Origin: Novosphingobium malaysiense
GTDB lineage: Bacteria > Pseudomonadota > Alphaproteobacteria > Sphingomonadales > Sphingomonadaceae
Assembly: GCF_000802225.1 (NCBI RefSeq)
Contig: NZ_JTDI01000007.1
Span: 248,001-312,000 of the forward strand
Direction of reading: 5' to 3'
DNA: 64,000 nucleotides
Under the pieces are notes generated by a model, which was not told the DNA's origin, did no database searches, and worked only from the letters and a program-made list of their open reading frames with translations. Positions 26,933 through 36,279 of the stretch are shown piece by piece (positions within the stretch are counted from its first letter, which is position 1; each line of letters opens with the position of its first letter). Made by a program: the position numbers and the translations under genes.

Positions 26933-27622
26933 TCAGCCCTGGTCTGTCTCGTCCAGCAGCCAGTCGGGATCAGCCGAATTCAGGGCGCGCTTGAATGTCC
27001 AGATGTCGACAGCCTCGATTGCGTCGTCGAGAGAGCCGGCCACGACATGGCCCTCTGCATCACGGGTAACCGCGGCGATATCGGCGCGGAACCGCAAGGT
27101 GATGCGCGCGACGTTGCCTTCGACGCCAGCGGCCACCATGGCACATTCCTCGATACGGACGAGGCGGTTGTCGAGCGTTTCGCCCGCTTCGTTGCGCGCG
27201 TCGATAGCACCGGCGAAGCTTTCGTAGACATCGTCGTCGCACAAGTGGCGCAATTCCTCCTTGTCGCCTTTCCAGAAGGCTTCAAGGATCATGCGGTAGG
27301 CACCGCGCGCGCCTTCGAGAAAGGCAAAGGCATCAAAGCGGCGATCCGCATTGGCGATTTCGGCAAGCCCGCGCTCGACGGAAGGCGGTGCCAACGGCAT
27401 TTCGCGCGGACGCAGGCCCTGTTCGGCCCGCGCGCGGTCATCGCTCTTGGCATCCGGCTTGGGCTGGGCCGGGATACGCGATGTACCCGGACGGCCCTGA
27501 CGCCCTTCGAAGCGGCCCGGGATCGGCTCTTCCTCGTGCTCGGCACGACGGCCCAGCACAGAGTACAGCCGCAGCCCCAGGAATGCTGCGATCATGGCCA
27601 GGATCACTATTTCCGGTGTCAC
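26933..27622 (-). CDS. TimA/Tim44-domain membrane protein
   Basis: A 229-residue protein: one N-terminal membrane helix (EIVILAMIAAFLGLRLYSVLG), a charged linker with RAEQGLRPRE, and a C-terminal Tim44-like domain (about 95-225) with FLEGARGAYRMILEAFWKGDKEEL. This is the bacterial TimA architecture, related to mitochondrial Tim44 of the protein import motor. Its partner in bacteria is not well defined. The GTG at 27622 has an aaaaggaac site. It heads the timA-mltA-smr unit, divergent from secB. Confidence 0.85.
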   Translation of the reverse strand: MTPEIVILAMIAAFLGLRLYSVLGRRAEHEEEPIPGRFEGRQGRPGTSRIPAQPKPDAKSDDRARAEQGLRPREMPLAPPSVERGLAEIANADRRFDAFAFLEGARGAYRMILEAFWKGDKEELRHLCDDDVYESFAGAIDARNEAGETLDNRLVRIEECAMVAAGVEGNVARITLRFRADIAAVTRDAEGHVVAGSLDDAIEAVDIWTFKRALNSADPDWLLDETDQG

Positions 27623-27898
27623 GTTCCTTTTTCCATCCCTTTCTTGTGCATCGTCAGTGATAGAAGACTCACGCTGCAGTGCGTCAGCTTACCCCGAGAT
27701 AGGTACAGTTTACAAATGAACAACGTGTGAGCGGGCCGATCGGGGCAATTTTTCGGCGATCCGTTACCGCTTCGCCACGCATAACGACAACCATGGGACC
27801 GCTCTTGCGCACAAATTCCCGTTTGCGGGTGTTCCACGGAGGGCGAAAATGCTTTAGGCGCGCCGGCTAACACAGATTTCATTGCGGGAAACCTACCC

Positions 27899-28411
27899 AT
27901 GGCCGACGAAGGCAACGTCATTTCCGATCTCAACCTTGGCAACGGCGAGGACAACGGGCCCTCGGCCGGCATCATCTCGCAGTACGTCAAGGACCTTTCG
28001 GTCGAAAATCCGAACTCGCCGCAGAGCTTTTCCTGGCAGGACCAGCCGCAGATCGACGTTCAGTTCAACATCGGCGCGCGCGCGATCGAAGGCGAAGTGC
28101 ACGAAGTCGAGCTCAAGATCACCTGCACCTCCAAGGCCGAATCGGGCACGGTGTTCATTGTCGACCTGAGCTATTGCGCGCTCGTGGGCATGCGCAACCT
28201 CGAGGAAGGCCAGTCGCACGCGTTTCTCTTCGCCGAAGCGCCGCGCATCCTCTTCCCCTTCGCGCGCCGCGTGATCGCCGATGCCGTGCGCGATGCTGGT
28301 TTTGCGCCGCTCATGCTCGAGCCGATCGACTTCAACGGCCTCTATGTGCAGCAACTCCAGGCCCAGCAGCAAGCCGATGCGACGCAAGGCGAACCGGCCG
28401 GCAACGCCTGA
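27899..28411 (+). CDS. secB: Protein-export chaperone SecB
   Basis: A 170-residue cytosolic chaperone that keeps preproteins unfolded and passes them to SecA. QYVKDLSVENPNSPQSF and DLSYCALVGM are SecB signatures, and PFARRVIADAVRDAGFAPLMLEPIDFNGLY is the highly conserved C-terminal half. The ATG at 27899 follows a modest site. It stands alone, divergent from the timA unit; a 276-base gap holds both promoters. Confidence 0.97.
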   Translation: MADEGNVISDLNLGNGEDNGPSAGIISQYVKDLSVENPNSPQSFSWQDQPQIDVQFNIGARAIEGEVHEVELKITCTSKAESGTVFIVDLSYCALVGMRNLEEGQSHAFLFAEAPRILFPFARRVIADAVRDAGFAPLMLEPIDFNGLYVQQLQAQQQADATQGEPAGNA

Positions 28412-28462
28412 GCCGCAAGCGCCTGACGGTCAGCGCATAGCGTCCCCGGAGCGCTTGGGCAG

Positions 28463-30064
28463 ATGAGCCTGGTCCGCAACGTTGGCACGATCGGGGGGCT
28501 GACCGCCCTCAGCCGGGTCTTCGGGTTCGTGCGCGACATGCTGATCGCGCGCGTGCTCGGCGCCGGGATGGCGGCCGACGCCTTCCAGCTCGCCTTCGTG
28601 CTGCCCAATACCTTCCGGCGCCTCTTTGCCGAAGGCGCCTTTTCGGTGGCGTTCGTGCCGATGTACACGCGCACCCTTGCCGGAGAAGGCGGCGACGAAG
28701 CGGCGGACAGGTTCGCCAGCGACGTCCTCGGCGTTTTCATCTGGGTCCTGCTCGGATTCTCCGCCTTGGCCATGCTGGTGATGCCCGGCATCGTCTGGCT
28801 GCTGGCGCGCGAGTACCAGTCCATTCCCGGCAAGTTCGAGCTGGCCGTCACGCTTTCGCGGATAACCTTCCCCTATCTGGGGTTGGTGAGCCTGGTGGCC
28901 ATGCTTTCGGGGCTGCTCAACGCCCATTCGAAATTCGCTCCGGGCGCGTTCGTGCCGGTGTTGCTCAACATTGTCCTGATCACCGGTATCCTCACCGGCT
29001 ACTTCCTGCGCGAGGCTGGCGGCACCGATGTCACCGTGGCCTATGTCCAGGCCGTCGCCGTGGCCGTGGCCGGGCTGGCGCAGCTCCTCTACATGGCCTG
29101 GGCCACCCGCAAGGCCGGCGTGCGGCTGAAGATCACGATGCCCCGCCTGACGCCGGAGGTGAAGCGTCTCGGCATGCTGATCCTCCCGGCCACCTTCGGC
29201 GCCGGCGTCTATCAGATCAGCCAGTTCGTCGACACCTTCTTCGCGACTTCGCTGCCGCAGGGCTCGCTCACCCTGCTCAAGTACGCCGACCGACTGAACC
29301 AGATGCCACTGGGCATCGTCGGCATCGCTCTGGGAACCGCGATCCTGCCGATGCTCGCCCGACACATCCAGACCGGCGATTCGCGCGAGGCGCAGCGCCT
29401 CCAGGCCAACGCGGTGGAAATGGCGACGCTGCTGACCCTGCCGGCCGCGGCGGCCCTGGCGATCTGTGCCCCGGCCTTCGTCACGGCGTTCTTCGTCGGC
29501 GGCAAGATGACCGATGCCAACGGCGCCGTCATGGCCAACATCGTCGTCGCGCTGGTAATCGGGTTGCCGAGCTACGTCCTGGTAAAGGTTTTCCAGCCCG
29601 GATTCTTCAGCCGCGAAGACACGCGCACGCCGGTGTGGATCGCCGCCGGCGCACTGATCGTGAACATCGGCGTCAACATCGTCGTGGTTCCGATCTACGG
29701 CATCGTCGGCCTGGCCGCCGCGACGGCCTTCACGTCCACGCTCAACGTGCTCACGCTCTACACCATCCTGCAGATGCGGGGATGGTTCCACTTCACCGGC
29801 AAGCTCGCCGGGCGCATCGCGCGCCAGCTGGTGGCGACGGCAGCGATGAGCGCTGTCCTGCTCGTGCTGATGCCGCTGATGGCGGACCGCTATGGCGGCA
29901 ACGTGTTCGAGAGGGTCTGGTCGCTAGCCGTCCTGTGCGGGGCCGGGATGGTCGTGTTCTTCAGCGTCGCCTATGCCATCGGCGCTCTCGACAAGGACCT
30001 GCTTGCCCAGCTACGGCGGCGCCGTCCGGCCGCGAAGACGGAACCGGTCGATCTTTCGGAATAA
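28463..30064 (+). CDS. murJ: Lipid II flippase MurJ
   Basis: A 533-residue polytopic membrane protein with about 14 hydrophobic helices. It starts MSLVRNVGTIGGLTALSRVFGFVRDMLIARVLG, the MurJ N-terminus. AFQLAFVLPNTFRRLFAEGAF and VKVFQPGFFSREDTRTP are strongly conserved segments. MurJ moves lipid II across the inner membrane for cell-wall synthesis. trpS follows after 19 bases. Confidence 0.96.
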   Translation: MSLVRNVGTIGGLTALSRVFGFVRDMLIARVLGAGMAADAFQLAFVLPNTFRRLFAEGAFSVAFVPMYTRTLAGEGGDEAADRFASDVLGVFIWVLLGFSALAMLVMPGIVWLLAREYQSIPGKFELAVTLSRITFPYLGLVSLVAMLSGLLNAHSKFAPGAFVPVLLNIVLITGILTGYFLREAGGTDVTVAYVQAVAVAVAGLAQLLYMAWATRKAGVRLKITMPRLTPEVKRLGMLILPATFGAGVYQISQFVDTFFATSLPQGSLTLLKYADRLNQMPLGIVGIALGTAILPMLARHIQTGDSREAQRLQANAVEMATLLTLPAAAALAICAPAFVTAFFVGGKMTDANGAVMANIVVALVIGLPSYVLVKVFQPGFFSREDTRTPVWIAAGALIVNIGVNIVVVPIYGIVGLAAATAFTSTLNVLTLYTILQMRGWFHFTGKLAGRIARQLVATAAMSAVLLVLMPLMADRYGGNVFERVWSLAVLCGAGMVVFFSVAYAIGALDKDLLAQLRRRRPAAKTEPVDLSE

Positions 30065-30083
30065 CAGTCAGGCCTCTTTCCCC

Positions 30084-31103
30084 ATGCGCATCGTCTCAGG
30101 CATCCAGCCCACCGGCAACCTGCACCTCGGCAATTACCTGGGCGCGATCCGCAACTGGGTGAAGATGCAGGACGACATGACCGCGCAAGGCGGGCAGAGC
30201 CTCTACTTCCTGGCCGACCTTCACGCGATCTCGATGCCGCACGTTCCCGCCGAGCTCGCCGCGAACACCCGCGAGATGGTTGCGGCCCTGGTGGCCTGCG
30301 GGATCGATCCGGAGCGCTCGATCCTTTTCAACCAGGCCCAGGTCCCGCAGCATGCCGAACTGCAATGGCTGCTCAACGGCACCGCCCGCATGGGCTGGCT
30401 GAACCGCATGACGCAGTGGAAGGACAAGGCCGGCAAGAACCGAGAGGGCGCCTCCGTCGCGCTGTTCACCTACCCGGTGCTGCAGGCCGCCGACGTGCTG
30501 CTCTACCAGGCTACCCACGTGCCGGTGGGCGAGGACCAGAAACAGCACCTCGAACTGGCGCGCGACATCGCCCAGAAGTTCAACAACGACTTCGCGTCCG
30601 AGGATAGCCCGGTCTTCACCCTGCCCGATCCGATCATCCCGCCCGAAGCCGCGCGCATCATGAGCCTGCGCAACGGGTCGGCGAAAATGAGCAAGTCCGA
30701 TCCCTCGGACATGAGCCGGATCAACCTGACCGACGATGCCGACACGATCATGCAGAAGATCAAGAAGGCCAAGACCGATCCGGAACCGCTGCCGAGCGAG
30801 AAGGCCGGTCTGGAAGGGCGCGCCGAAGCGGCCAACCTCGTCGGTATCTACGCCGTCATGGCCGGCACCACTGTCGATGCGGTGCTGGCCGACTTCGGCG
30901 GCGAAGGCTTCGGCAAGTTCAAGCCGGCGCTGGGCGAGTTGCTGGTGGAGACGCTGGCGCCGATCAACGATCGCTTCGTGCACCTGCGCGAGGATCGCAC
31001 CGCACTGGATGCCATCCTGAAGGCCGGCGCCGATAAGGCCCGGGCCCTGGCGATCCCGACGCTCGACAAGGCCTACCAGGCGCTGGGGCTCGTGCGCGGC
31101 TAG
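30084..31103 (+). CDS. trpS: Tryptophanyl-tRNA synthetase
   Basis: A class I aminoacyl-tRNA synthetase of about 339 residues. The HIGH-type motif is PTGNLHLGNYLGA near residue 9 and the KMSKS motif is AKMSKSDPSD near residue 197. QMPF-type tryptophan-site residues lie between. The ATG at 30084 is the family start. It converges on the MOSC gene, with the two stops overlapping by a few bases. Confidence 0.97.
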   Translation: MRIVSGIQPTGNLHLGNYLGAIRNWVKMQDDMTAQGGQSLYFLADLHAISMPHVPAELAANTREMVAALVACGIDPERSILFNQAQVPQHAELQWLLNGTARMGWLNRMTQWKDKAGKNREGASVALFTYPVLQAADVLLYQATHVPVGEDQKQHLELARDIAQKFNNDFASEDSPVFTLPDPIIPPEAARIMSLRNGSAKMSKSDPSDMSRINLTDDADTIMQKIKKAKTDPEPLPSEKAGLEGRAEAANLVGIYAVMAGTTVDAVLADFGGEGFGKFKPALGELLVETLAPINDRFVHLREDRTALDAILKAGADKARALAIPTLDKAYQALGLVRG

Positions 31104-31744
31104 GCGCCGCCGAGCAGTTTGGCCCGCCGCGCTTTCCAGGGCTCTGCAAGAACGTCCAGCTCTCCGAGCGTTTCGAGGGCGTCGCGGTCGCGCCTGTGGT
31201 CCCCGGCGATGAGCAAGCCGAACGTGCGCGCGATGGTCCACTGGGGATGCGGCCGTTCCAGCAGGGTCATGTCGTCGCCCGCAAGGGCCTTCCCCTCCTC
31301 CAGCACGCGGTAGTACCAACCTGCCCGCCGCGCCTTCACCATCGCGGCACTGACGGCAAGGCCGCCGAAGCGGTGATCGAGCTTCCAGCAGGGTTGACGA
31401 CCCTGGCTCACCTCGACGGTGGCCGTCCCGAACCGGTACCGATCCCCGATGCAGACGGTGTCCTCGGTCAGGCCATGGGTTGCAACGTTCTCACCGAAGG
31501 CACCGTATTCATCCAGCAGCGGGTGGTCGCCGATCCGATCGCGCCAGAAGGGATAGTGATGGATCGCCTTGTCGGGTCCACCGTGAACGGCGAGATCGGC
31601 CTGTTCGTCCCCGACAAGACCAAGGCGACGGACCTCGACAGGCCCGGTCACCGGCGCCTTGCCTATTGCGCTCGGTTCGTCCGATCCCCGAAAGGGCCCG
31701 GCCTTGCCGCATTGCAGGGAAAGAATGGGTATCGGACTCGTCAT
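31100..31744 (-). CDS. MOSC-domain protein (YiiM-like)
   Basis: A protein of about 214 residues. The MOSC segment VEVRRLGLVGDEQADLAVHGGPDKAIHHYP is clear, and the conserved Cys is in SQGRQPCWKLDHRFG. MOSC proteins of the YiiM type handle sulfur or molybdenum cofactors, for example in N-hydroxylated base detoxification. The ATG at 31744 has a GGTGG site; a GTG at 31759 is possible. Its stop overlaps the convergent trpS stop by 4 bases. Confidence 0.88.
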   Translation of the reverse strand: MTSPIPILSLQCGKAGPFRGSDEPSAIGKAPVTGPVEVRRLGLVGDEQADLAVHGGPDKAIHHYPFWRDRIGDHPLLDEYGAFGENVATHGLTEDTVCIGDRYRFGTATVEVSQGRQPCWKLDHRFGGLAVSAAMVKARRAGWYYRVLEEGKALAGDDMTLLERPHPQWTIARTFGLLIAGDHRRDRDALETLGELDVLAEPWKARRAKLLGGA

Positions 31745-31944
31745 CTCAGCTCTCGCCACCTATATCCGAAACGGCCGCTGAAGTCGTGATCGCTTAGCGT
31801 CCAGTGAACACAATTGCACGTTCCGTCGCACGTGACCCACCATTCAACCGCTATTCATGGCGTTGTTTTTACGACAGGATCGCAAGAACCGAAGGTAGGC
31901 ACCGGAGAGCGAAAACGGAGCCCTTCAGGTTCGTGGAGCTTTGT

Positions 31945-32622
31945 ATGATGACAGACCAACCGACTTCGCATTTCGGCAAGCTGCGCCTTGCCGCGGCGGC
32001 CGTGCTGCTCATGGCGCTGGCTGCCTGCGCCACGCCGTTCAAGGCCGATGTTTCGCGATTCCAGTCGCAGTTGCCGGCACCCGCCGGACAGACCTTCGCC
32101 GTTGTGGCCGACGATCCACAACTCGCTGGCGGACTGGAGTTCGCCCAATACGCCGATCTCGTGCGCGAACGCATGGCGCGCCTCGGCTACACCCCGGTGG
32201 AAGACCCGAGCAAGGCGACCTTGATCGTTCGCTTCGACTATGGCGTGGACAATGGCCGTGAACGGGTTCGTTCGACCGGTCCTTCGGGCTACTGGGACCC
32301 TTGGTACGGTTATAGCCCCTACGGATTCTATCGTCCCTCCCGCTTCGGCTACTGGGGCGGCCCGTGGCATTATGGCTGGTACGATCCGTTCTTCGACGGC
32401 GGTCGCAACATTGAGTCCTACACCGTCTACACCAGCGGCATCTCGCTGAAGATCGACCGCGCGGCCGATGGTGAGCGCGTCTTCGAAGGCCAGGCGGAAG
32501 CCGTTTCGACTTCCAACCGCCTGCAGTACCTCGTGCCAAATCTGGTCGAAGCCATGTTCACCGGCTTCCCGGGGAACTCCGGCGAGACCGTGCGCATTAC
32601 CGTCGCGCCTGAAAAGAAGTGA
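31945..32622 (+). CDS. DUF4136-family lipoprotein
   Basis: A lipoprotein of about 225 residues with a lipobox (LMALAAC) near residue 28. The core has QTFAVVADDPQLAGGLEFAQYADLVRERMARLGY, matching DUF4136. A Tyr/Trp/Gly/Pro-rich surface loop (YWDPWYGYSPYGFYRPSRF) follows, then DRAADGERVFEGQAEAVS. It probably sits at the periplasmic face of the outer membrane. Function unknown. The first of two adjacent ATGs (31945, 31948) has GGAG upstream. Confidence 0.82.
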   Translation: MMTDQPTSHFGKLRLAAAAVLLMALAACATPFKADVSRFQSQLPAPAGQTFAVVADDPQLAGGLEFAQYADLVRERMARLGYTPVEDPSKATLIVRFDYGVDNGRERVRSTGPSGYWDPWYGYSPYGFYRPSRFGYWGGPWHYGWYDPFFDGGRNIESYTVYTSGISLKIDRAADGERVFEGQAEAVSTSNRLQYLVPNLVEAMFTGFPGNSGETVRITVAPEKK

Positions 32623-32757
32623 CGTGAACTGACCCTCTCCCCTCCTGCGAATGAGAGGGAGACACCGAGGGACGGGTCCGGAGCCGAATGCGCCGGGCCC
32701 GTCCTTCGTCATTTTCGGGATACTGGAAAAAGCCGGGGTTCACGCTTGAACACGTTC

Positions 32758-32931
32758 ATGGCCATCATGTCGCAGCTCTTCTGGGGAGTGACCGTGGGGG
32801 CGCTGACCTCCACGTTTTCGTTTTTCGCCAAGGGCGTGGCGGTGACCGCTGGCGTTTGCGGCGCTGGGTGGTGGGGTCGTCGCTGGTGGCTGGATCGCCA
32901 TCGCCGCAGCCGGCCTGCGGACAAGGACTGA
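32758..32931 (+). CDS. Possible small membrane protein
   Basis: A 57-residue frame from the ATG at 32758 (a TTG at 32746 is alternative): MAIMSQLFWGVTVGALTSTFSFFAKGVAVTAGVCG, a hydrophobic half, then a basic tail with Trp and Arg. The positive charges after the helix would favour an N-out, C-in topology. There is no good ribosome site. It ends 5 bases before the convergent dut stop. Real but unproven. Confidence 0.35.
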   Translation: MAIMSQLFWGVTVGALTSTFSFFAKGVAVTAGVCGAGWWGRRWWLDRHRRSRPADKD

Positions 32932-32935
32932 AACG

Positions 32936-33418
32936 TCAGTTCCCCAGTGAAACCACGCCGCCCGTCGAGCCGAACCCGCCTTCACCACGCACTGTTTCGT
33001 CAAGCTCCTGCACCGGTAGCCAGCTTGCGCGCGTGACCGGTGCGAGCACGAGTTGCGCCACGCGGTCGCCGCGGCGAATTTCGAAAGGCGCTGTCCCGTG
33101 GTTGATAAGGATCACCTTCACCTCGCCGCGATAGTCGGAATCGATCGTGCCGGGGGCATTGGCAACGGTAATGCCGTGCTTGAGCGCGAGACCCGACCGC
33201 GGGCGCACCTGGATCTCGAAGCCGTGCGGAATCGCAACGGCCAGCCCCGTGGCGACGGCATGGCGCGCGCCCGCAGCGATGGTGACATCCTCGGCCGAGA
33301 CGACGTCCATTCCGGCCGCGCCATCGGTAGCGTAGGCCGGCAGCGCCAGTCCTTCCCCGTGGGGCAGGACCTTGATCGGCACGGGAACTTCGGTGCCGGA
33401 CGTGTCAGACGAGTGCAT
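32936..33418 (-). CDS. dut: dUTP diphosphatase
   Basis: A trimeric dUTPase of about 160 residues that hydrolyses dUTP to dUMP. All five motifs are present: AAGMDVVSA, RPRSGLALKHG, GTIDSDYRGEVKV, RVAQLVLAPV and RGEGGFGSTG. The ATG at 33418 lies within the end of coaBC (14-base overlap), a usual coaBC-dut arrangement. Confidence 0.97.
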   Translation of the reverse strand: MHSSDTSGTEVPVPIKVLPHGEGLALPAYATDGAAGMDVVSAEDVTIAAGARHAVATGLAVAIPHGFEIQVRPRSGLALKHGITVANAPGTIDSDYRGEVKVILINHGTAPFEIRRGDRVAQLVLAPVTRASWLPVQELDETVRGEGGFGSTGGVVSLGN

Positions 33419-35036
33419 CGGTAAACCTTTCAACGAGAATGCGCGCGACATCCTCCTTGGGCATTTCGGGAAGGGAAATCACGTCGTCCCCGCGCACGAT
33501 GTGGACGGCATTGGCATCGCCGCCCATCACGTCTCCGGAAACGTCGTTGGCAATGATCCAGTCCGCGCCCTTGCGCTTGCGCTTTTCCTTGGCGTGCTTG
33601 ACCACGTCCTGCGTCTCGGCCGCAAATCCGATGAGCAGCGGCGGCCGATCGGGCCGGGCGGCGACGGTAGCGAGGATATCGGGGTTTTCGGTCAGTACCA
33701 GGGCCGGTGGCGCCGATCCGCGCTTCTTGAGCTTTTCCTTGGCGACGTCTGCGGTACGCCAGTCGGCCACGGCGGCGACCATGACGGCGATGTCGGCAGG
33801 CAAGGCACGCTTAACCGCGTCGGCCATCTGCAGGGCGCTTTCGACATCCACCCTGTCGACGCCGGGAGGCGTTTCGAGATGCACCGGCCCGGCCACCAGC
33901 GTCACCCGCGCGCCGGCCCGCGCCGCGGCGGCAGCGATGGCAAAGCCCTGCTTGCCCGAGGAGCGATTGGCTATGTAGCGAACCGGATCGATCGGCTCCC
34001 ACGTCGGCCCTGCCGTCACCAGGACGTGCCTGCCCTTGAGCGGGCCGTCCGCCGTAGCAGGCGGCGGCTCGACCGACCCGTCGTCGAAAGGCTGCGGGGA
34101 GCCGGCATCGTCGTAGGGCGAAACGAGGTGGTTGATGGCATCGGGATCGGTCGGCGGCGCGCTGCGAGCCGCCCCTTTCTTGGCCATCAGCAGCGAGGCT
34201 GCTGGAGCCGCCGCTTCCTTTTCGGGCGACGAACGCTGAACCGGCGGCTCTTCCTCGTGACCGAACGAGATCGCTTTCTTGGCCTTCTGCAGCCCACGCG
34301 AGATCATCGAACCGGTCAGGCCGCCCAGCCCGAGTTCCTCGGCGGCACCCGCCTCAGGTTCGGGCTCGCTGAACTCGGGCTGCCAAGGCGTACCGGGCTG
34401 CGGCTCAGGTTCAGGCAACTCTGCGGTATGGGGCAACCCTGGATGGGCAGCGGGTTCTGGCTCACTGCCGGGCAGCGGCGCGACCTCGATCGGGCCCATG
34501 CCGAGAACCCATGCGATCCGTTGCCAGATGGCAACGGGATCGGGCAGACGGCCGGGGCCGTATTCTCCGCAGGCCATCGTGCCCTCGTCGGGCTCCATCA
34601 CGTCCACACCCGCCTCGCGCAGGACCTGCACGTTACGCATGGTCGCCGGGTGCTGCCACATCCGCACATTCATCGCGGGCACGGCCATCACCGGCTTGTC
34701 GGTCGCCAGCAGCATCGTGGTCGCGAGATCGTCGGCAATACCAGACGCCATCTTGGCCATGAGATCGGCAGTCGCCGGACAGACCACGACCAGGTCGGCC
34801 TCGCGGCTAAGCTGGATATGCCCCATCTCCGCCTCGTTCTTGAGGTCCCACAAGGTGGTGTAGACGGGTTTTTCGGACAGCGCGGCGAGTGCCATGGGCG
34901 TGACGAACTTCGTGCCGGCCTCGGTCACCACGCACGTGACGTCACCGCCCTCCTTGCGGATGGTACGGACGAGTTCGCAGGCCTTGTAGGCGGCTATGCC
35001 GCCGCCGACGACCAGAAGGATCCTAGGTCCACTCAT
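33405..35036 (-). CDS. coaBC: Bifunctional phosphopantothenoylcysteine decarboxylase/synthetase with long interdomain insert
   Basis: A roughly 543-residue coenzyme A enzyme, long for a family of about 400. The CoaC decarboxylase half spans about residues 1-178: MSGPRILLVVGGGIAAYKACELV, FMN-binding PAMNVRMW and the catalytic Cys in ACGEYGPGRLPDP. The CoaB synthetase half starts near residue 333 with KGRHVLVTAGPTWEPIDPVRYI and IANRSSGKQG. Between them lie about 150 Pro/Glu/Ala-rich residues, with PEPEPQPG and FSEPEPEAG repeats. The start is the ATG at 35036; a GTG 33 bases upstream is an alternative. dut overlaps the end. Confidence 0.95.
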   Translation of the reverse strand: MSGPRILLVVGGGIAAYKACELVRTIRKEGGDVTCVVTEAGTKFVTPMALAALSEKPVYTTLWDLKNEAEMGHIQLSREADLVVVCPATADLMAKMASGIADDLATTMLLATDKPVMAVPAMNVRMWQHPATMRNVQVLREAGVDVMEPDEGTMACGEYGPGRLPDPVAIWQRIAWVLGMGPIEVAPLPGSEPEPAAHPGLPHTAELPEPEPQPGTPWQPEFSEPEPEAGAAEELGLGGLTGSMISRGLQKAKKAISFGHEEEPPVQRSSPEKEAAAPAASLLMAKKGAARSAPPTDPDAINHLVSPYDDAGSPQPFDDGSVEPPPATADGPLKGRHVLVTAGPTWEPIDPVRYIANRSSGKQGFAIAAAAARAGARVTLVAGPVHLETPPGVDRVDVESALQMADAVKRALPADIAVMVAAVADWRTADVAKEKLKKRGSAPPALVLTENPDILATVAARPDRPPLLIGFAAETQDVVKHAKEKRKRKGADWIIANDVSGDVMGGDANAVHIVRGDDVISLPEMPKEDVARILVERFTDALV

Positions 35037-35073
35037 GCTCGGGGCTTGTGCAACAGCGGGCACGGACACGCAA

Positions 35074-36279
35074 TTAATTTACGGCTGAAACCGCCGACCG
35101 GGGCCGGAGATGCGCCGCGGAGGCCAGTTGGGAAAGCGCCCTGGGGGCAAAGACGATCCCGGCGAACAGGGCAGGCGCGATCATCGCCCCCCAGTAGAAA
35201 TTGTCCCAGCGGCCCGCGAGCATGAAGGCAAGCCCGTATCCGGCCCCGAGCAGGAATGCGAACAGGCCGGCACGCCCCTTCATGCCGAGCCAGCCGAAGG
35301 TCATCAGCACGACGGCAGGTCCCGCCAGGAAGTGCGGAAGCCAGCGCAGGTTGCTCGCCTGGACGACGTTGGCCAGCCAACCCGACAAGCCGCGCACGAC
35401 CAGCCACGGGGCGGAATGCGGATCGCTGGGCAGGACGTCGCGCGATACCAGCGACAGGTGGAGCCACAGCGCGGCGAAAAACACCGCGACCAGGGCCGAC
35501 CACGCGGCCGCCTCGCGCCAGTTGCGGTACCACAGCGCGGTCGCTGCCAGCAGCAGCACGAAGGGCAGCGTATGCTCGCGGATCGCAAGCGCCAGCGCCG
35601 CCGCACAGAAGGCCGCGATCCATTTACCGCCGCGGCCGTCCACTCCGATGCGGTGCAGGCCTAGGGCAAGCGCGATCAGGCCGCCTGCCCACAGTTCGTG
35701 CAGCGGGAAGTAGTGCCGGTTGAGTCCGAGCGATGCGCCGACGAAAACCATCGCCGTCGCCATGCGCTGCAACCGCGGTGAAACGCCCTCCTCGCCAAAC
35801 CGGCGCCACCACGCGGCAACGATGCCGAGCATCAGGGCCATGGCCGCGGCGATCTGGCCGGACGTGCCCAGCCAGGCGTCGAGATAGGCAAGCGTCGGCA
35901 GGCGGACTGCAAGCCCGGGATTTACGGGATAGTCGCGCGCGCGCTGTTCGGAGACGATGAAGTCGTAGTAGTTTTCGCCTTTGGCGATACGGTCGATCGC
36001 TACCTCGTAGAGCGCGATGTCCTCGTCATAGGGCTCTTGCGCTGCATCGGGACTTGCGGCCGTCGAGACCGGGCCTTCCACCGGACCCAGCCAGGGGGAG
36101 CGGCTGGTCGACTTGGCGACGGGAACCAGGGCCGACGCGAGCAGCAGCAAGGCCAGCGTTGCCAGGACGATTCGGGCCAGTGCAGGGGACCAGTCGGCGA
36201 AACGGCCAGCGTCCCCGGCCCCGGCAAGATCACGCCTGCCCTCGGCTAGCTCAGGAAACTCCAGTACGTGAACGCCCAT
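35074..36279 (-). CDS. Polytopic membrane protein, GT-C glycosyltransferase-like
   Basis: A protein of about 401 residues with about nine hydrophobic segments from residue 35 on. The first loop after TM1 holds the acidic pair EPYDEDIALYEVAI, and ENYYDFIVSEQRARDYPVNPGLAVRLPTL follows. An acidic residue pair in the first periplasmic loop is typical of GT-C transferases that use lipid-linked sugars. No specific family is certain. The ATG at 36279 overlaps the end of ubiB by 34 bases, so it is coupled to the ubiE-ubiB unit. Confidence 0.7.
   Translation of the reverse strand: MGVHVLEFPELAEGRRDLAGAGDAGRFADWSPALARIVLATLALLLLASALVPVAKSTSRSPWLGPVEGPVSTAASPDAAQEPYDEDIALYEVAIDRIAKGENYYDFIVSEQRARDYPVNPGLAVRLPTLAYLDAWLGTSGQIAAAMALMLGIVAAWWRRFGEEGVSPRLQRMATAMVFVGASLGLNRHYFPLHELWAGGLIALALGLHRIGVDGRGGKWIAAFCAAALALAIREHTLPFVLLLAATALWYRNWREAAAWSALVAVFFAALWLHLSLVSRDVLPSDPHSAPWLVVRGLSGWLANVVQASNLRWLPHFLAGPAVVLMTFGWLGMKGRAGLFAFLLGAGYGLAFMLAGRWDNFYWGAMIAPALFAGIVFAPRALSQLASAAHLRPRSAVSAVN

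Noticed and set aside
32633..32659. CCCTCTC...GAGAGGG inverted repeat after the DUF4136 gene as a terminator
   Set aside because: The loop is long and no T-run follows, so it was not listed as a terminator.
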